Of a stretch of 64,000 nt of DNA, positions 16,338 through 23,103 are shown piece after piece. Every line of letters begins with the position of its first letter. Within the stretch, counting starts at the first letter, position 1. The stretch lies in assembly GCF_040750475.1 (NCBI RefSeq), contig NZ_JABJVY010000004.1:62001-126000 (forward strand), in the 5' to 3' direction. The position numbers and the translations under genes are program-made. The notes under the pieces are model-generated. The model was not told the DNA's origin. It worked only from the letters and a program-made list of their open reading frames with translations, and did no database searches. The stretch is from Amorphus sp040750475 (GTDB lineage: Bacteria > Pseudomonadota > Alphaproteobacteria > Rhizobiales > Amorphaceae).

Positions 16338-16912
16338 GAAATCTCCCTCATTTCGGAAAGACGGCGGGCGGCCTGCCGGAAACCGGCGGCAAGCCGCGCC
16401 CGGTCGGTTGCGACGGAGACCGCCGCGGCTTTCGCGGCCCGAGCACGCGCTTCGGGCAGCATCGGAAAGGTCACGATCGAGATCTCCCAGAGGTCGACCT
16501 CCAGGAGCAGGCGATGGCCCGTCTTGGGCTCGGTGCGCGAGCGCACCGTCTTGAACCCGATCGACAGCCCGTCGAGCACGCCCTCGCGCATGAGCGCCCG
16601 AACCTCGCGGGCCTTCGTGGTCTCGCTGGTGAGCCGGCCGCGAACGAACAAACCTCGTCGATCTTCGGCGATCGTCAGCCAGCGCCCGATCGGCTCTGCC
16701 GGATCGTGCTGATAGAGCAGCTTGAGTCCGGCTGGCCCCTTTTTGGCGAGCGCTGCCGAAAATGCGCCGGGCGCCACAACGTCACCGGCAAGATCCGCCC
16801 TTCCGAACAGGGTCGCGTAGCCGGAGAAGGTGCCGTCGGCGGCGACCGTCGGCTGCGGCGCCGGTGAAAACTTCACTTCCAGAGAGTCCCGCGCCCCCGA
16901 CCGCCCGCTCAT
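16334..16912 (-). CDS. HK97-family prohead protease (gp4-like)
   Basis: A 192-residue serine protease that trims the capsid delta domain. LKLLYQHDPAEPIGRW carries the catalytic histidine and VLDGLSIGFK the serine; FSGYATLFGRADLAGDVV is the usual N-terminal motif. Overlaps the capsid gene and the small gene upstream by four bases each. Confidence 0.93.
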   Translation of the reverse strand: MSGRSGARDSLEVKFSPAPQPTVAADGTFSGYATLFGRADLAGDVVAPGAFSAALAKKGPAGLKLLYQHDPAEPIGRWLTIAEDRRGLFVRGRLTSETTKAREVRALMREGVLDGLSIGFKTVRSRTEPKTGHRLLLEVDLWEISIVTFPMLPEARARAAKAAAVSVATDRARLAAGFRQAARRLSEMREIS

Positions 16913-17058
16913 CGCCCGACCTCAATGATCCGCGGACCATGGGTCGGCCGGAACTGGCTCCGCTCGGCCATCAGCCGCGCCATCTCGACGGCGAAGGCGG
17001 CAAACACGCGCCGGTGGTCGGCGGTGGAAGCCGCCGACTTTTTGGATTTGGAATGCAT
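16909..17058 (-). CDS. Small GTA-cluster protein, 49 residues, unknown
   Basis: A short frame running from ATG 17058 (MHSKSKKSAAST) to a stop that overlaps the protease ATG as ATGA. A GAGGA Shine-Dalgarno lies six bases upstream. The product is basic at the start, then helical (FAAFAVEMARLMAERSQF). Many GTA clusters have a small unnamed gene between portal and protease, and this probably is its counterpart. Coupled translation with the protease gene argues it is real. Confidence 0.6.
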   Translation of the reverse strand: MHSKSKKSAASTADHRRVFAAFAVEMARLMAERSQFRPTHGPRIIEVGR

Positions 17059-17081
17059 GGGGTGTCCTCGGTGTCACCATC

Positions 17082-17235
17082 TCCCGCTCGTTCCCGCGAA
17101 AGCGGGAACCCATGGGGAGACGGATGTGGATCTGGAGCTCGCGACAGACCTTGCAGCTGGCGAGGTCGAACGGACTAACGGGCACGTGCAGGCCGAAAAG
17201 CCCTATGGACTCCCGCTTTCGCGGGAGTGAGCGGA
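17082..17235. repeat. Non-autonomous palindromic element inside the GTA cluster
   Basis: Two arms of about 34 bases (17082-17118 and 17201-17235) are inverted copies of each other, each itself containing a palindrome around CCCGCGAAAGCGGG or its complement. The ~80-base middle has no coding potential. The layout resembles a MITE or RIME-type element. A partial arm (AGCGGGAATGAGCGG) recurs at about 13674-13688 in another gap of the same cluster. Confidence 0.6.
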
Positions 17236-17247
17236 ACCTTGAGGTTG

Positions 17248-17436
17248 TTACTCCCAGTCCCGGAATACCGCCGTCAGTCGGGCGATCTCGTTGACGAAGT
17301 CGTTGAAGCGTCGGTTCGACTGGGCGAGTTCCCTCAGCGCCCAGACCAGGAGCCCGCTCGCCGAACTGGCCCACAGAAACAGGGCCAGGTGCGCGAGATC
17401 CCCGCGCTCCATGACCGACTGGGTGACAGGGTCCAC
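17248..17436 (-). CDS. Small membrane protein of the GTA cluster, 62 residues
   Basis: Starts at GTG 17436 one base after the portal stop (ATG 17412 is an alternative). One hydrophobic segment (LALFLWASSASGLLVWAL) is followed by a charged amphipathic tail (RFNDFVNEIARLTAVFRDWE). Function unknown; small membrane proteins at this place are seen in other GTA clusters. Topology is compatible with a holin-like or anchoring role, but there is no direct evidence. Confidence 0.6.
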   Translation of the reverse strand: MDPVTQSVMERGDLAHLALFLWASSASGLLVWALRELAQSNRRFNDFVNEIARLTAVFRDWE

Positions 17437-17437
17437 C

Positions 17438-18613
17438 TCAGCCCGCCTCGCCGCGCGGCGAATAGCCGACGGCCGCCCGCTTTTCGTCGTCGCTCAGGAA
17501 CGAGGCCGCCTCCAGCCGGCGCCAGAGCGCGTCGCGTTCCACCGAAAGCGCCTCCACCCGGTCGGCGTCGAAGGTGAGCCGCAAGGGCTCCCCGAACGTC
17601 GGGCCGAGCCAGGCGCCCACGGCTGCAAGCGTGCGGCCGACCAGCGGCAGCACGGTCTGGCGCCAGAACGCCCGGTTCGCCTCCTGGTAGTTCGCATAGG
17701 TGTTGTCGCCCGGAATGCCGAGCAACATCGGCGGCACCCCGAAGGCGAGCGCGATCTCGCGCGCGGCCTGGTTCTTGGCCTCGATGAAATCCATGTCCTT
17801 CGGTGTCAGCGCCATCGCCCGCCAGTCGAGACCTCCTTCCAGAAGCAGCGGCCGGCCGGCGTTGCGGGCGCCCTGGTAGCCCTCCTCCAGCTCCCGCTTC
17901 AGCCGGTCGAACTGGTCGGCCGTCAGCGTGCCGTCGCCGCCGGAATAGACCAACGCGCCAGACGGCCGGGCGGCATTGTCGAGCAACGCCTTGTTCCAGG
18001 CGCCGGCGGCGTTATGGATGTCGAGGCTCACCTGCGCCGCCTCGATCGGGGCGAAGCCGTAATGGTCGTTCAACGGGTGAAACAGCTTCAGATGCAGGAT
18101 CGGCGGCAGCTCCTCGCCGGTCTGGGAAAATCGCACCGAGCGCCCGCCGACGGTGTATTCGAATGCCTCCGGCCATCCGGTCGCACCGGGCAGCACCTTC
18201 ATCCGGTCTGGCCTGAGTGCATGCAGCTCGCGCACCCGCCCCTCGACGCTGACGGCTTCCAGATAGGCGTTGCCCGCCACCAGAAGATGGCCGTAGATCG
18301 CCTCCATCAGGCTGGCGCCCGCCTCGCCGGCATTGGGCCGGGCAATGAGATCGAGCAGCGGATGGCGCTCCACCTCGTCGGCGCCGCGATAGGCGAGCAC
18401 CGGTACCGAGGCGGCGGCCTCCGAAATCGTCCGGACCGAGCGATAGACGATCGGATTGCGGGCGTAGCCCTCCCGCGCCAGCGCACCGTAATCACGCGGC
18501 GTCCACATCGGCCGGCCAACCGCCGAGACCGCAATCACCGGCCCGGTCCGCGAAGCCTTCGCCTCGGGCGCGGCCGTCCCGCCCACCCGCCTGAAAAAGC
18601 GATCGATCAGCAT
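17438..18613 (-). CDS. HK97-family portal protein (gp3-like)
   Basis: A 391-residue portal subunit: YARNPIVYRSVRTISEAAAS, HPLLDLIARPNA, EAIYGHLLVAGNAYLEAV, LFHPLNDHYGFAPIEAA and PPMLLGIPGDNTYANYQEA are classical portal motifs. It forms the ring through which DNA enters and leaves the head. Start ATG 18613 has AAGGA six bases upstream; open codons further upstream show no portal similarity. Confidence 0.94.
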   Translation of the reverse strand: MLIDRFFRRVGGTAAPEAKASRTGPVIAVSAVGRPMWTPRDYGALAREGYARNPIVYRSVRTISEAAASVPVLAYRGADEVERHPLLDLIARPNAGEAGASLMEAIYGHLLVAGNAYLEAVSVEGRVRELHALRPDRMKVLPGATGWPEAFEYTVGGRSVRFSQTGEELPPILHLKLFHPLNDHYGFAPIEAAQVSLDIHNAAGAWNKALLDNAARPSGALVYSGGDGTLTADQFDRLKRELEEGYQGARNAGRPLLLEGGLDWRAMALTPKDMDFIEAKNQAAREIALAFGVPPMLLGIPGDNTYANYQEANRAFWRQTVLPLVGRTLAAVGAWLGPTFGEPLRLTFDADRVEALSVERDALWRRLEAASFLSDDEKRAAVGYSPRGEAG

Positions 18614-18917
18614 GGTTGGTCCTTCTTTCCGCTCGCGCGAGCTCACTTCGTTCGCCGGCGCGCGGGTGCGGCTTGTTTCCTTGCCCCGGTCGCTCCGCTC
18701 TTCGCCTCTTGATCGGCCGGCGCACGGTCGACAGCTGGTTGGAGTTGTCCGGTTGGGCAGAGGTACGTCGCTCATCGGACATCCCGCTTCACTCCAAACC
18801 CGCACCGGCCTGGACGGACCGCACCAACCAGCCGACGACTGTCGGCCTCCCGGTCAGGGCGCTCGCCCGCAACCGGTGAGCGCAAGCGAACTCGGCGGGA
18901 GGGAAAAGAACCATCCC
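18614..18917 (-). other. 304-base gap between terminase and portal genes
   Basis: No gene, clear promoter, repeat or terminator was found in this stretch, although it interrupts a cluster that is otherwise packed. It may be a remnant of a lost gene. Confidence 0.5.
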
Positions 18918-20237
18918 TCAAAACCGCCGGATCGCGGGGCGTCCGCCGGGCGAGAGCATCAACTCCGTCAACGCCCACACCAGCGCATCCAGCCGGTCCG
19001 GCGAGCGCCCGCCCGACGTCCCGTCCGGGCCGAACCCGCACAACTCGTCCTCCAGCTTAGGAAAGGCTCCGGCATGGCGCACCCGACCCTGGGCGTACAG
19101 CGTCGCCACCGGCTCCGCCCTGAGCCACTTGCCACGGCTGGCCCGCACGCTTCTGACCGGCACGGTCGAGTCGACCTGCCGGATCACGGCGGCCACCATG
19201 TCACCGCCCTGGTTGATCTCCGCGATCAGCGCATCGGCCTCCAGACGGCGATAGGTCGCGACCGCGCGCGCCGCCCAGACGTCGGGGGCCGCCGCCGACA
19301 CCGTGTCGTCGGCCACCACATAGCCGAGCCCGTCCGCGCCGAGACCAGCCGCCACGATCCCGCACACCGAGGTGCGCCCACCTGAGGCCGGCGGGTCCAC
19401 CGCGACCACGATCCGAGCGAGCGCCGGCGCTTGGTCCACCCGCGCTCGCTCCACAGCGTCCCGATTCCAGAGTGCGTCCTCGCGATCGGCTAGGATCTCG
19501 CCGTCCAGCTCCTGTCGGCCAAGCCGGGTGCCGCGATAGCGCCCGACCACGGCCTCCAGAAAGCCTGGGGCGAGATTTCCCGCATTGTCCCGGGTCGGCA
19601 TGCGGGCGACCGCGGTCGCCGGCGCCTCCATCAACCGCGCGAGTAGCGGGATCGGTCGCGGCGTGGTGGTGACGGCCTGGCGCGGCCGGTCGCCGAGCCG
19701 GAGCGCGAATTGCAGCATGTCCCAGGCCGCCTCCGCCTGGCGCCACTTGGCGAGCTCGTCGGCCCAAGCGGCGGCAAATTGCGGCCCGCGCAGGCTTTCC
19801 GGATCCTCCGCCGAATAAAGCTCCGCGACCGCGCCGTTCTTCCATTCCAGCCGGCGGCGAGAAGGTTGCCAGGTCGGGCGTTCGTCCTTGTCGTGGACGG
19901 CCAGAAGGCCCGACACCCCCTCCACCATCACCGCGCGGGCATCGATGAGGGTCTCGCCAACCAACGCGATCCGGCCGACCGGCGCGGGCGCGAACCCGCT
20001 TTTGCCAAGCGCCAGCCCCTTCACCCATTCCGCGCCGGCGCGCGTCTTGCCGGCGCCGCGTCCGCCCAGGATCAGCCAGACGGTCCAGTCGCCTAAGGGC
20101 GGCAGCTGCTCCTCGCGCGCCTGGAACATCCATTCGCGGGCAAGCCACGCCACCGTCTCGCGCGGCAGGTCCGCCAGGAAGGCGGCCCGCTCATCCGCCG
20201 CCAGCCGATCGAGCGAGGCGATCAAGCCGGCGCGCAA
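18918..20237 (-). CDS. GTA terminase large subunit (gp2-like)
   Basis: A 439-residue DNA-packaging motor. The ATPase has Walker A GGRGAGKTRAGAEW and Walker B AAAWADEL, and the nuclease domain shows VVAVDPPASGG, IAEINQGGDMV and SPDRLDALVWAL acidic sites. In GTAs this enzyme packages host DNA by headful. No ATG lies near the homologous N-terminus; the TTG at 20237 is taken as start, overlapping the upstream gene by 47 bases, and a TTG at 20225 is possible. Confidence 0.92.
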   Translation of the reverse strand: MRAGLIASLDRLAADERAAFLADLPRETVAWLAREWMFQAREEQLPPLGDWTVWLILGGRGAGKTRAGAEWVKGLALGKSGFAPAPVGRIALVGETLIDARAVMVEGVSGLLAVHDKDERPTWQPSRRRLEWKNGAVAELYSAEDPESLRGPQFAAAWADELAKWRQAEAAWDMLQFALRLGDRPRQAVTTTPRPIPLLARLMEAPATAVARMPTRDNAGNLAPGFLEAVVGRYRGTRLGRQELDGEILADREDALWNRDAVERARVDQAPALARIVVAVDPPASGGRTSVCGIVAAGLGADGLGYVVADDTVSAAAPDVWAARAVATYRRLEADALIAEINQGGDMVAAVIRQVDSTVPVRSVRASRGKWLRAEPVATLYAQGRVRHAGAFPKLEDELCGFGPDGTSGGRSPDRLDALVWALTELMLSPGGRPAIRRF

Positions 20238-20730
20238 GGTCCTGTCGGATGTCGTCGAGATCGGACCTCTCCTCCGCGGCGGACGCCGCGTCGTTGCCGG
20301 CCTTGCGGTCGAGCGCGATCAAGGTATCGAGGGTGCGCGCCAGGGCGGCGAGCAGCTTGGTGTCGCGTTCCGCTTCCGCCCCGCCGTCGGGGTCGAACCG
20401 TGCCTCCAGCGCCGCGATGCGCGCCTCGAAGATCCGGTAGAGCCGAGCGATCATCTCCACCCGATCGGGCGGCTTTTTGCGGCGGCGCGACGCACCGGCT
20501 CCGGGAAGCTCAACCGCCTCCGCCGCGTCGTCGGCTTCCTCGGTTCCAGTCGCCCTCTCGCGCACGGGCCGATGCGTGCGGTCCCAGCCCTGGGTACGGG
20601 CTCGATAACGGATCGCGCTTTCGGACACGGCGTAGCGCCGGGCGATCTTGCGCTGGCTCGTCAGCCCGGCTTCGAAGGCGATGCGGATCTGAGCCCAGTC
20701 GGGCTCGCTGCCACAGCTTGGCTCGTCCAT
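20191..20730 (-). CDS. GTA small terminase-like protein (gp1-like)
   Basis: A 179-residue protein with an N-terminal helix-turn-helix (DWAQIRIAFEAGLTSQRKIA, RRYAVSESAIRYRARTQGWD), an Arg/Lys-rich hinge and a helical C-terminal part (LLAALARTLDTLIALDRKA). This matches the first gene of GTA clusters, which acts as a non-sequence-specific small terminase. Start ATG 20730 lies about 25 bases after the second hairpin terminator of the leader. Confidence 0.82.
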   Translation of the reverse strand: MDEPSCGSEPDWAQIRIAFEAGLTSQRKIARRYAVSESAIRYRARTQGWDRTHRPVRERATGTEEADDAAEAVELPGAGASRRRKKPPDRVEMIARLYRIFEARIAALEARFDPDGGAEAERDTKLLAALARTLDTLIALDRKAGNDAASAAEERSDLDDIRQDLARRLDRLARSAGGG

Positions 20731-20754
20731 CGGCGTGTTCCGGTGTTCAGAAAC

Positions 20755-20784
20755 AAAAAGGGCGCGGCGGAACCCGCCACGCCC
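20755..20784 (-). terminator. Intrinsic terminator 2 in the GTA leader
   Basis: On the minus strand an 11-bp stem GGGCGTGGCGG / CCGCCGCGCCC (one T-G wobble) with a 3-base loop is followed by TTTTTGTTTC. It stands only 25 bases before the first GTA gene and in its direction. Confidence 0.85.
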
Positions 20785-20786
20785 GA

Positions 20787-20813
20787 AACGAAAACGGCGC
20801 GCCGAAGCGCGCC
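20787..20813 (-). terminator. Intrinsic terminator 1 in the GTA leader
   Basis: A perfect 7-bp stem GGCGCGC / GCGCGCC closed by a TTCG tetraloop and followed by GTTTTCGTTTC on the minus strand. It precedes terminator 2 by about 12 bases. Confidence 0.8.
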
Positions 20814-20962
20814 ATGTGTTGAATGATCCCGCAATCTGTCGTCGCCCGCCGACGACAACCGTATCGCCCGTCGGACACCCCCGGCACCACTCTCGAAAAC
20901 TCCGGAGTGACTGGCCACACCCTCGAACTGCCGTCCGGCCTCAGCCGCACCTGTCCGACGAT
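20796..20962 (-). ncRNA. Candidate structured leader RNA or small RNA upstream of the GTA genes
   Basis: Predicted from the promoter to the first terminator, about 165 bases. The two ends of the first domain pair through a perfect 9-bp helix (20952-20960 with 20869-20877), enclosing smaller stems, and a second hairpin with an 8-bp stem lies at 20837-20857. No convincing reading frame is present. It could be a free small RNA or an attenuator leader. No family was recognised. Confidence 0.6.
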
Positions 20963-20968
20963 GCCTGC

Positions 20969-20997
20969 ACCCTAGCGAACCAGCGTCACGCTGTCAA
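20969..20997 (-). promoter_or_regulatory. Sigma70-type promoter for GTA leader
   Basis: TTGACA (20997-20992), a 17-base spacer, and TAGGGT (20974-20969) on the minus strand, with transcription expected to start near 20962. The match to the consensus and the spacing are excellent for an alphaproteobacterium. No other candidate of this quality lies before the cluster. Confidence 0.72.
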
Positions 20998-21100
20998 GGA
21001 TTATTTTCCTAATTATATACGTGATAAAGCAGCCGGAACGTGAGTATGATTCGCTGGCGTGACAGGCCGGGCGTTTACGGATTTTTCCGTCAAGGACTGG

Positions 21101-21118
21101 AAATACCCCGAAAGGGGT
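21101..21118 (-). terminator. Hairpin after the tRNA-like element, possible weak terminator
   Basis: The palindrome ACCCC-TTTC-GGGGT is followed on the minus strand by ATTTCC. The short U-run makes termination uncertain. Confidence 0.4.
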
Positions 21119-21134
21119 GCTTACATCTTGTTAG

Positions 21135-21206
21135 TGGAGGTGCCGGGAATCGAACCCGGCGGGAGGGGTCAGCAATCCGCACCCTGGGCGACCAGCCCGC
21201 ACCCCC
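21135..21206 (-). ncRNA. tRNA-like element with a perfect T-arm but no normal anticodon arm
   Basis: Seventy-two bases on the minus strand fold with a 7-bp acceptor stem (GGGGGTG with CACCTCC, extendable beyond), a D-arm-like hairpin GGGC-TGGTC-GCCC and a perfect T-arm CCGGG-TTCGATT-CCCGG. The middle (GGGT ... ACCC around an 11-base loop) does not make a 7-base anticodon loop, and position 8 is C rather than U. It could be a tRNA pseudogene, the acceptor domain of a tmRNA-like RNA, or an attachment-site remnant. The strand upstream to about 21420 also folds into successive perfect hairpins. Confidence 0.45.
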
Positions 21207-21458
21207 ACTAGCCAAGGCGTTACGACAGGAGCCGATGGTCACTCCTGAAGGCACCCGTAACGGGTTGCGCCAGCCCTCGGGCCTGCGGTGAGACGGGGTG
21301 TGCGATTGCCCGGCAAAGCGAATCGCGCACCCCTCCATCGCGAGAGCGATGAGAGAGTCGCGCGAGTCGGCGCCCGCAGCAAGCCTAAGTGGCTGCAATC
21401 CACCTATTACTCGGACTATCCACTGTGGAAGATCGGGAACAAAAGCGGAATCGACCCA

Positions 21459-21578
21459 ATGGGTGGTGACAAATCGGAAAAAGGTGGATCGGAGGCCGCG
21501 GATGATTCGCGTCGTGATGACGCGTTGCGGCGTATGCTGAAAACGCCACCGCGAGAAAAATTTAGAGGGGACAGATGA
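21459..21578 (+). CDS. Small charged protein, 39 residues, unknown
   Basis: Starts at ATG 21459 (MGGDKSEKGGSEAADDS) and ends DDALRRMLKTPPREKFRGDR, with its stop overlapping the next ATG as ATGA. Small rhizobial proteins ending in a LRRMLxTPPxP motif are familiar to me as unnamed proteins of accessory regions. There is no clear Shine-Dalgarno. Function unknown. Confidence 0.5.
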   Translation: MGGDKSEKGGSEAADDSRRDDALRRMLKTPPREKFRGDR

Positions 21579-21760
21579 AGGCCGTAAACGACAATCGGGT
21601 GGCGGCGCTGACAGTGCGCCCCGCCACCCTGGAAAGTGCTCTAGATCCGGCTAACCCAGAAGCCCGCGTCGTTGTGTGCGATGCTGGGTATTGCAGACGG
21701 GCTGCCACCAATGGATCAGATCCCGTTCTTCCGCCAATCGCGCTTGCTCATTGGCGTTGA
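21575..21760 (+). CDS. Possible small protein or gene fragment, 61 residues
   Basis: Opens MKAVNDNRVAALTV with AGAGGGG seven to ten bases upstream and coupling to the preceding frame. The second half runs antisense through the 3' end of the GIY-YIG-like gene for about 110 bases, so the true product may be shorter or this may be a truncated gene whose end was replaced. Low confidence. Confidence 0.35.
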   Translation: MKAVNDNRVAALTVRPATLESALDPANPEARVVVCDAGYCRRAATNGSDPVLPPIALAHWR

Positions 21761-21998
21761 TGTGCGCAGCAACATGCGTAGCTCCTGCTCGCGCAGCTGT
21801 TGTGGCCATCTCGTGGTTGGGTATGCGGTCTGAAAGGTTGCTAGCAACCCCGATATAGACAGGAACCCATCCGTACTGTTCCGGCTTTATGAACATGTAA
21901 TTGCCGGCGACCGGTTTGATGCTGGCGCTAGTTGGGTTGCTGAGGATGAAATAGCGGTAGTTTCCGGCGATACCGGCAATATCGAAATAATCTGCCAT
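21651..21998 (-). CDS. GIY-YIG-like nuclease-superfamily protein
   Basis: A 115-residue protein whose middle has PVYIGVASNLSDRI, GATHVAAHINANEQARLAEE and a final ERDLIHWWQPVCNTQ, the spacing of the short GIY-YIG fold (tyrosine-glycine, arginine, glutamate, asparagine). The first element is VYIGV rather than GIY, so catalysis is not assured. AGGAGG lies eight bases before ATG 21998. Its leader holds a 13-bp perfect hairpin and a TATAAT box. Stands alone in the accessory zone between GTA and toxin-antitoxin genes. Confidence 0.62.
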   Translation of the reverse strand: MADYFDIAGIAGNYRYFILSNPTSASIKPVAGNYMFIKPEQYGWVPVYIGVASNLSDRIPNHEMATTAARAGATHVAAHINANEQARLAEERDLIHWWQPVCNTQHRTQRRGLLG

Positions 21999-22028
21999 CA
22001 GAGGGTCCTCCTATGGATGGCGGGTTTA

Positions 22029-22063
22029 GGCCCACGACACCTCGGCACAAGGTGTCGTGGGCC
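22029..22063 (-). promoter_or_regulatory. 13-bp perfect hairpin in the leader of the GIY-YIG-like gene
   Basis: GGCCCACGACACC and its exact complement enclose a 9-base loop, about 30 bases before the start codon and just after a TATAAT-like box (22071-22066). There is no U-run after it on the minus strand, so it is more likely a leader structure or operator than a terminator. Confidence 0.5.
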
Positions 22064-22189
22064 GTATTATATACGACCCTACTGCTTGTGTGTCGAATCC
22101 ATTGTTCCCTAAATGTTCCAACAGTCCCCGCTATCCTTTGCGGCAAGCAGGTCGCCCCTACTGCGCGAGACTTCATGCGGCCAGGCTTC

Positions 22190-22693
22190 CTAACCCACCA
22201 CCTCAAGAACACAATTAACCGTTGGGGCTCTCCGGCCATCATTGGCCCACGCCACGACCCGCGCAGCCACGGCGGTCTGGGCCGACAGCTTGCCGCGCCG
22301 GCAAAACCAGGATGCGACCTCCGCCCAATCCCAGAGCGGAGCGTCGGACGACACCCGGGCCACCGGCGCAGGAAATCCTGCCCCGCGTTCGCCCCGGGCG
22401 TAGAGGCTGACGGCCTGGCGGGTCAGGCCCGATCGCTCGGCGATGTCGGAGATCGACACCAGCGGGTCCGGCTCGATCCGTTCGACCCGTGCCCCGGCGC
22501 GCTCCACATCGCGCACCGCCGAGACGACAGCCTGGATCAGGTTCTTGGCCTCGCGGTCGAAGTCGAGAAGAATTCGGCTGCGCACAAGCGAGATGGTTGC
22601 GTCATCGCATCCCGCTGCGAAAAAGCGGTCTTCGAAGTCCTCCGCCTCGGGGTTCAGGCCGGACGCCACGATCGTGAAGGAAAAGCTTTTCAT
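22190..22693 (-). CDS. HTH DNA-binding protein, putative antitoxin/autoregulator
   Basis: A 167-residue protein opening MKSFSFTIVASGLNPEAEDF. Residues about 25-75 form an alpha/beta part; about 76-100 a helix-turn-helix (LVSISDIAERSGLTRQAVSL, YARGERG), then FPAPVAR and PLWDWAEVASWF as in DNA-binding proteins of the excisionase/MerR-like type. It follows the HicA-like gene by 63 bases in the same direction. I recall this pairing in other proteobacteria; the two probably form a toxin-antitoxin-like pair with this protein as repressor. The start at 22693 is preferred to an upstream codon because it fits the family. Confidence 0.7.
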   Translation of the reverse strand: MKSFSFTIVASGLNPEAEDFEDRFFAAGCDDATISLVRSRILLDFDREAKNLIQAVVSAVRDVERAGARVERIEPDPLVSISDIAERSGLTRQAVSLYARGERGAGFPAPVARVSSDAPLWDWAEVASWFCRRGKLSAQTAVAARVVAWANDGRRAPTVNCVLEVVG

Positions 22694-22756
22694 CGCGGCT
22701 CTCCGCCCTTCGAGAATCGCCCGTGCGAACCGAAACAATTGTGCGAAAAAATAAGT

Positions 22757-22984
22757 CTAGTGATCGCAGCGCTTGGCGGCCCGGCGAAACGCTGCCGCAT
22801 GCGCCGTCGGATTGCGCGGCGTCGAATAGACCGAAATCCGGCAACCTGTCCGATCATGGAAGGGATAGACCATGCGACCCCAGCAGTGGGCGCTGCCGCC
22901 AGGCTTCCGGAAGGCCCATCCCAAGGCCTCGAGGTTGGCAACGGCCGCTTCGATCTCCTTATTCGGATGCCGGGGCCGCCTCAC
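22757..22984 (-). CDS. HicA-like small protein, putative toxin
   Basis: A 75-residue protein with IEAAVANLEALGWAFRKPG, GSAHCWGRM and a terminal NPTAHAAAFRRAAKRC, matching the dsRBD-like fold of HicA-type mRNA interferases where the glycine-serine-histidine motif carries the catalytic histidine. Between them is a short ISVYSTPRNP segment typical of a diverged HicA subgroup. A palindromic operator lies just upstream. The gene precedes its HTH partner. Confidence 0.62.
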   Translation of the reverse strand: MRRPRHPNKEIEAAVANLEALGWAFRKPGGSAHCWGRMVYPFHDRTGCRISVYSTPRNPTAHAAAFRRAAKRCDH

Positions 22985-23010
22985 GCGGCCGACCCGAACA
23001 TGATATCAAT

Positions 23011-23026
23011 GTTGACACTTGTCAAC
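23011..23026. promoter_or_regulatory. Palindromic operator upstream of the HicA-like gene
   Basis: GTTGACACTTGTCAAC is a perfect inverted repeat of 7-base arms separated by 2 bases, placed 27 bases before the HicA-like start and containing a TTGACA box on each strand. Likely the binding site of the HTH partner, overlapping the promoter. Confidence 0.55.
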
Positions 23027-23103
23027 ACTCTGCCTTACCCCCCGATTGCTGCACCTCATCCTAGATTGATCCGCAGCAACCGGGAGGTGCAAGTCGGACA
23101 GCC

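Noticed and set aside
21135..21206. Ordinary tRNA gene
   Set aside because: No 7-base anticodon loop on a 5-bp stem and an atypical position 8; only the acceptor and T-arm are canonical.
21100..21420. Canonical or permuted tmRNA (ssrA)
   Set aside because: No tag reading frame, no recognisable 5' motif, and the partner acceptor strand does not occur downstream as a permuted gene requires. Left open as a weaker possibility.
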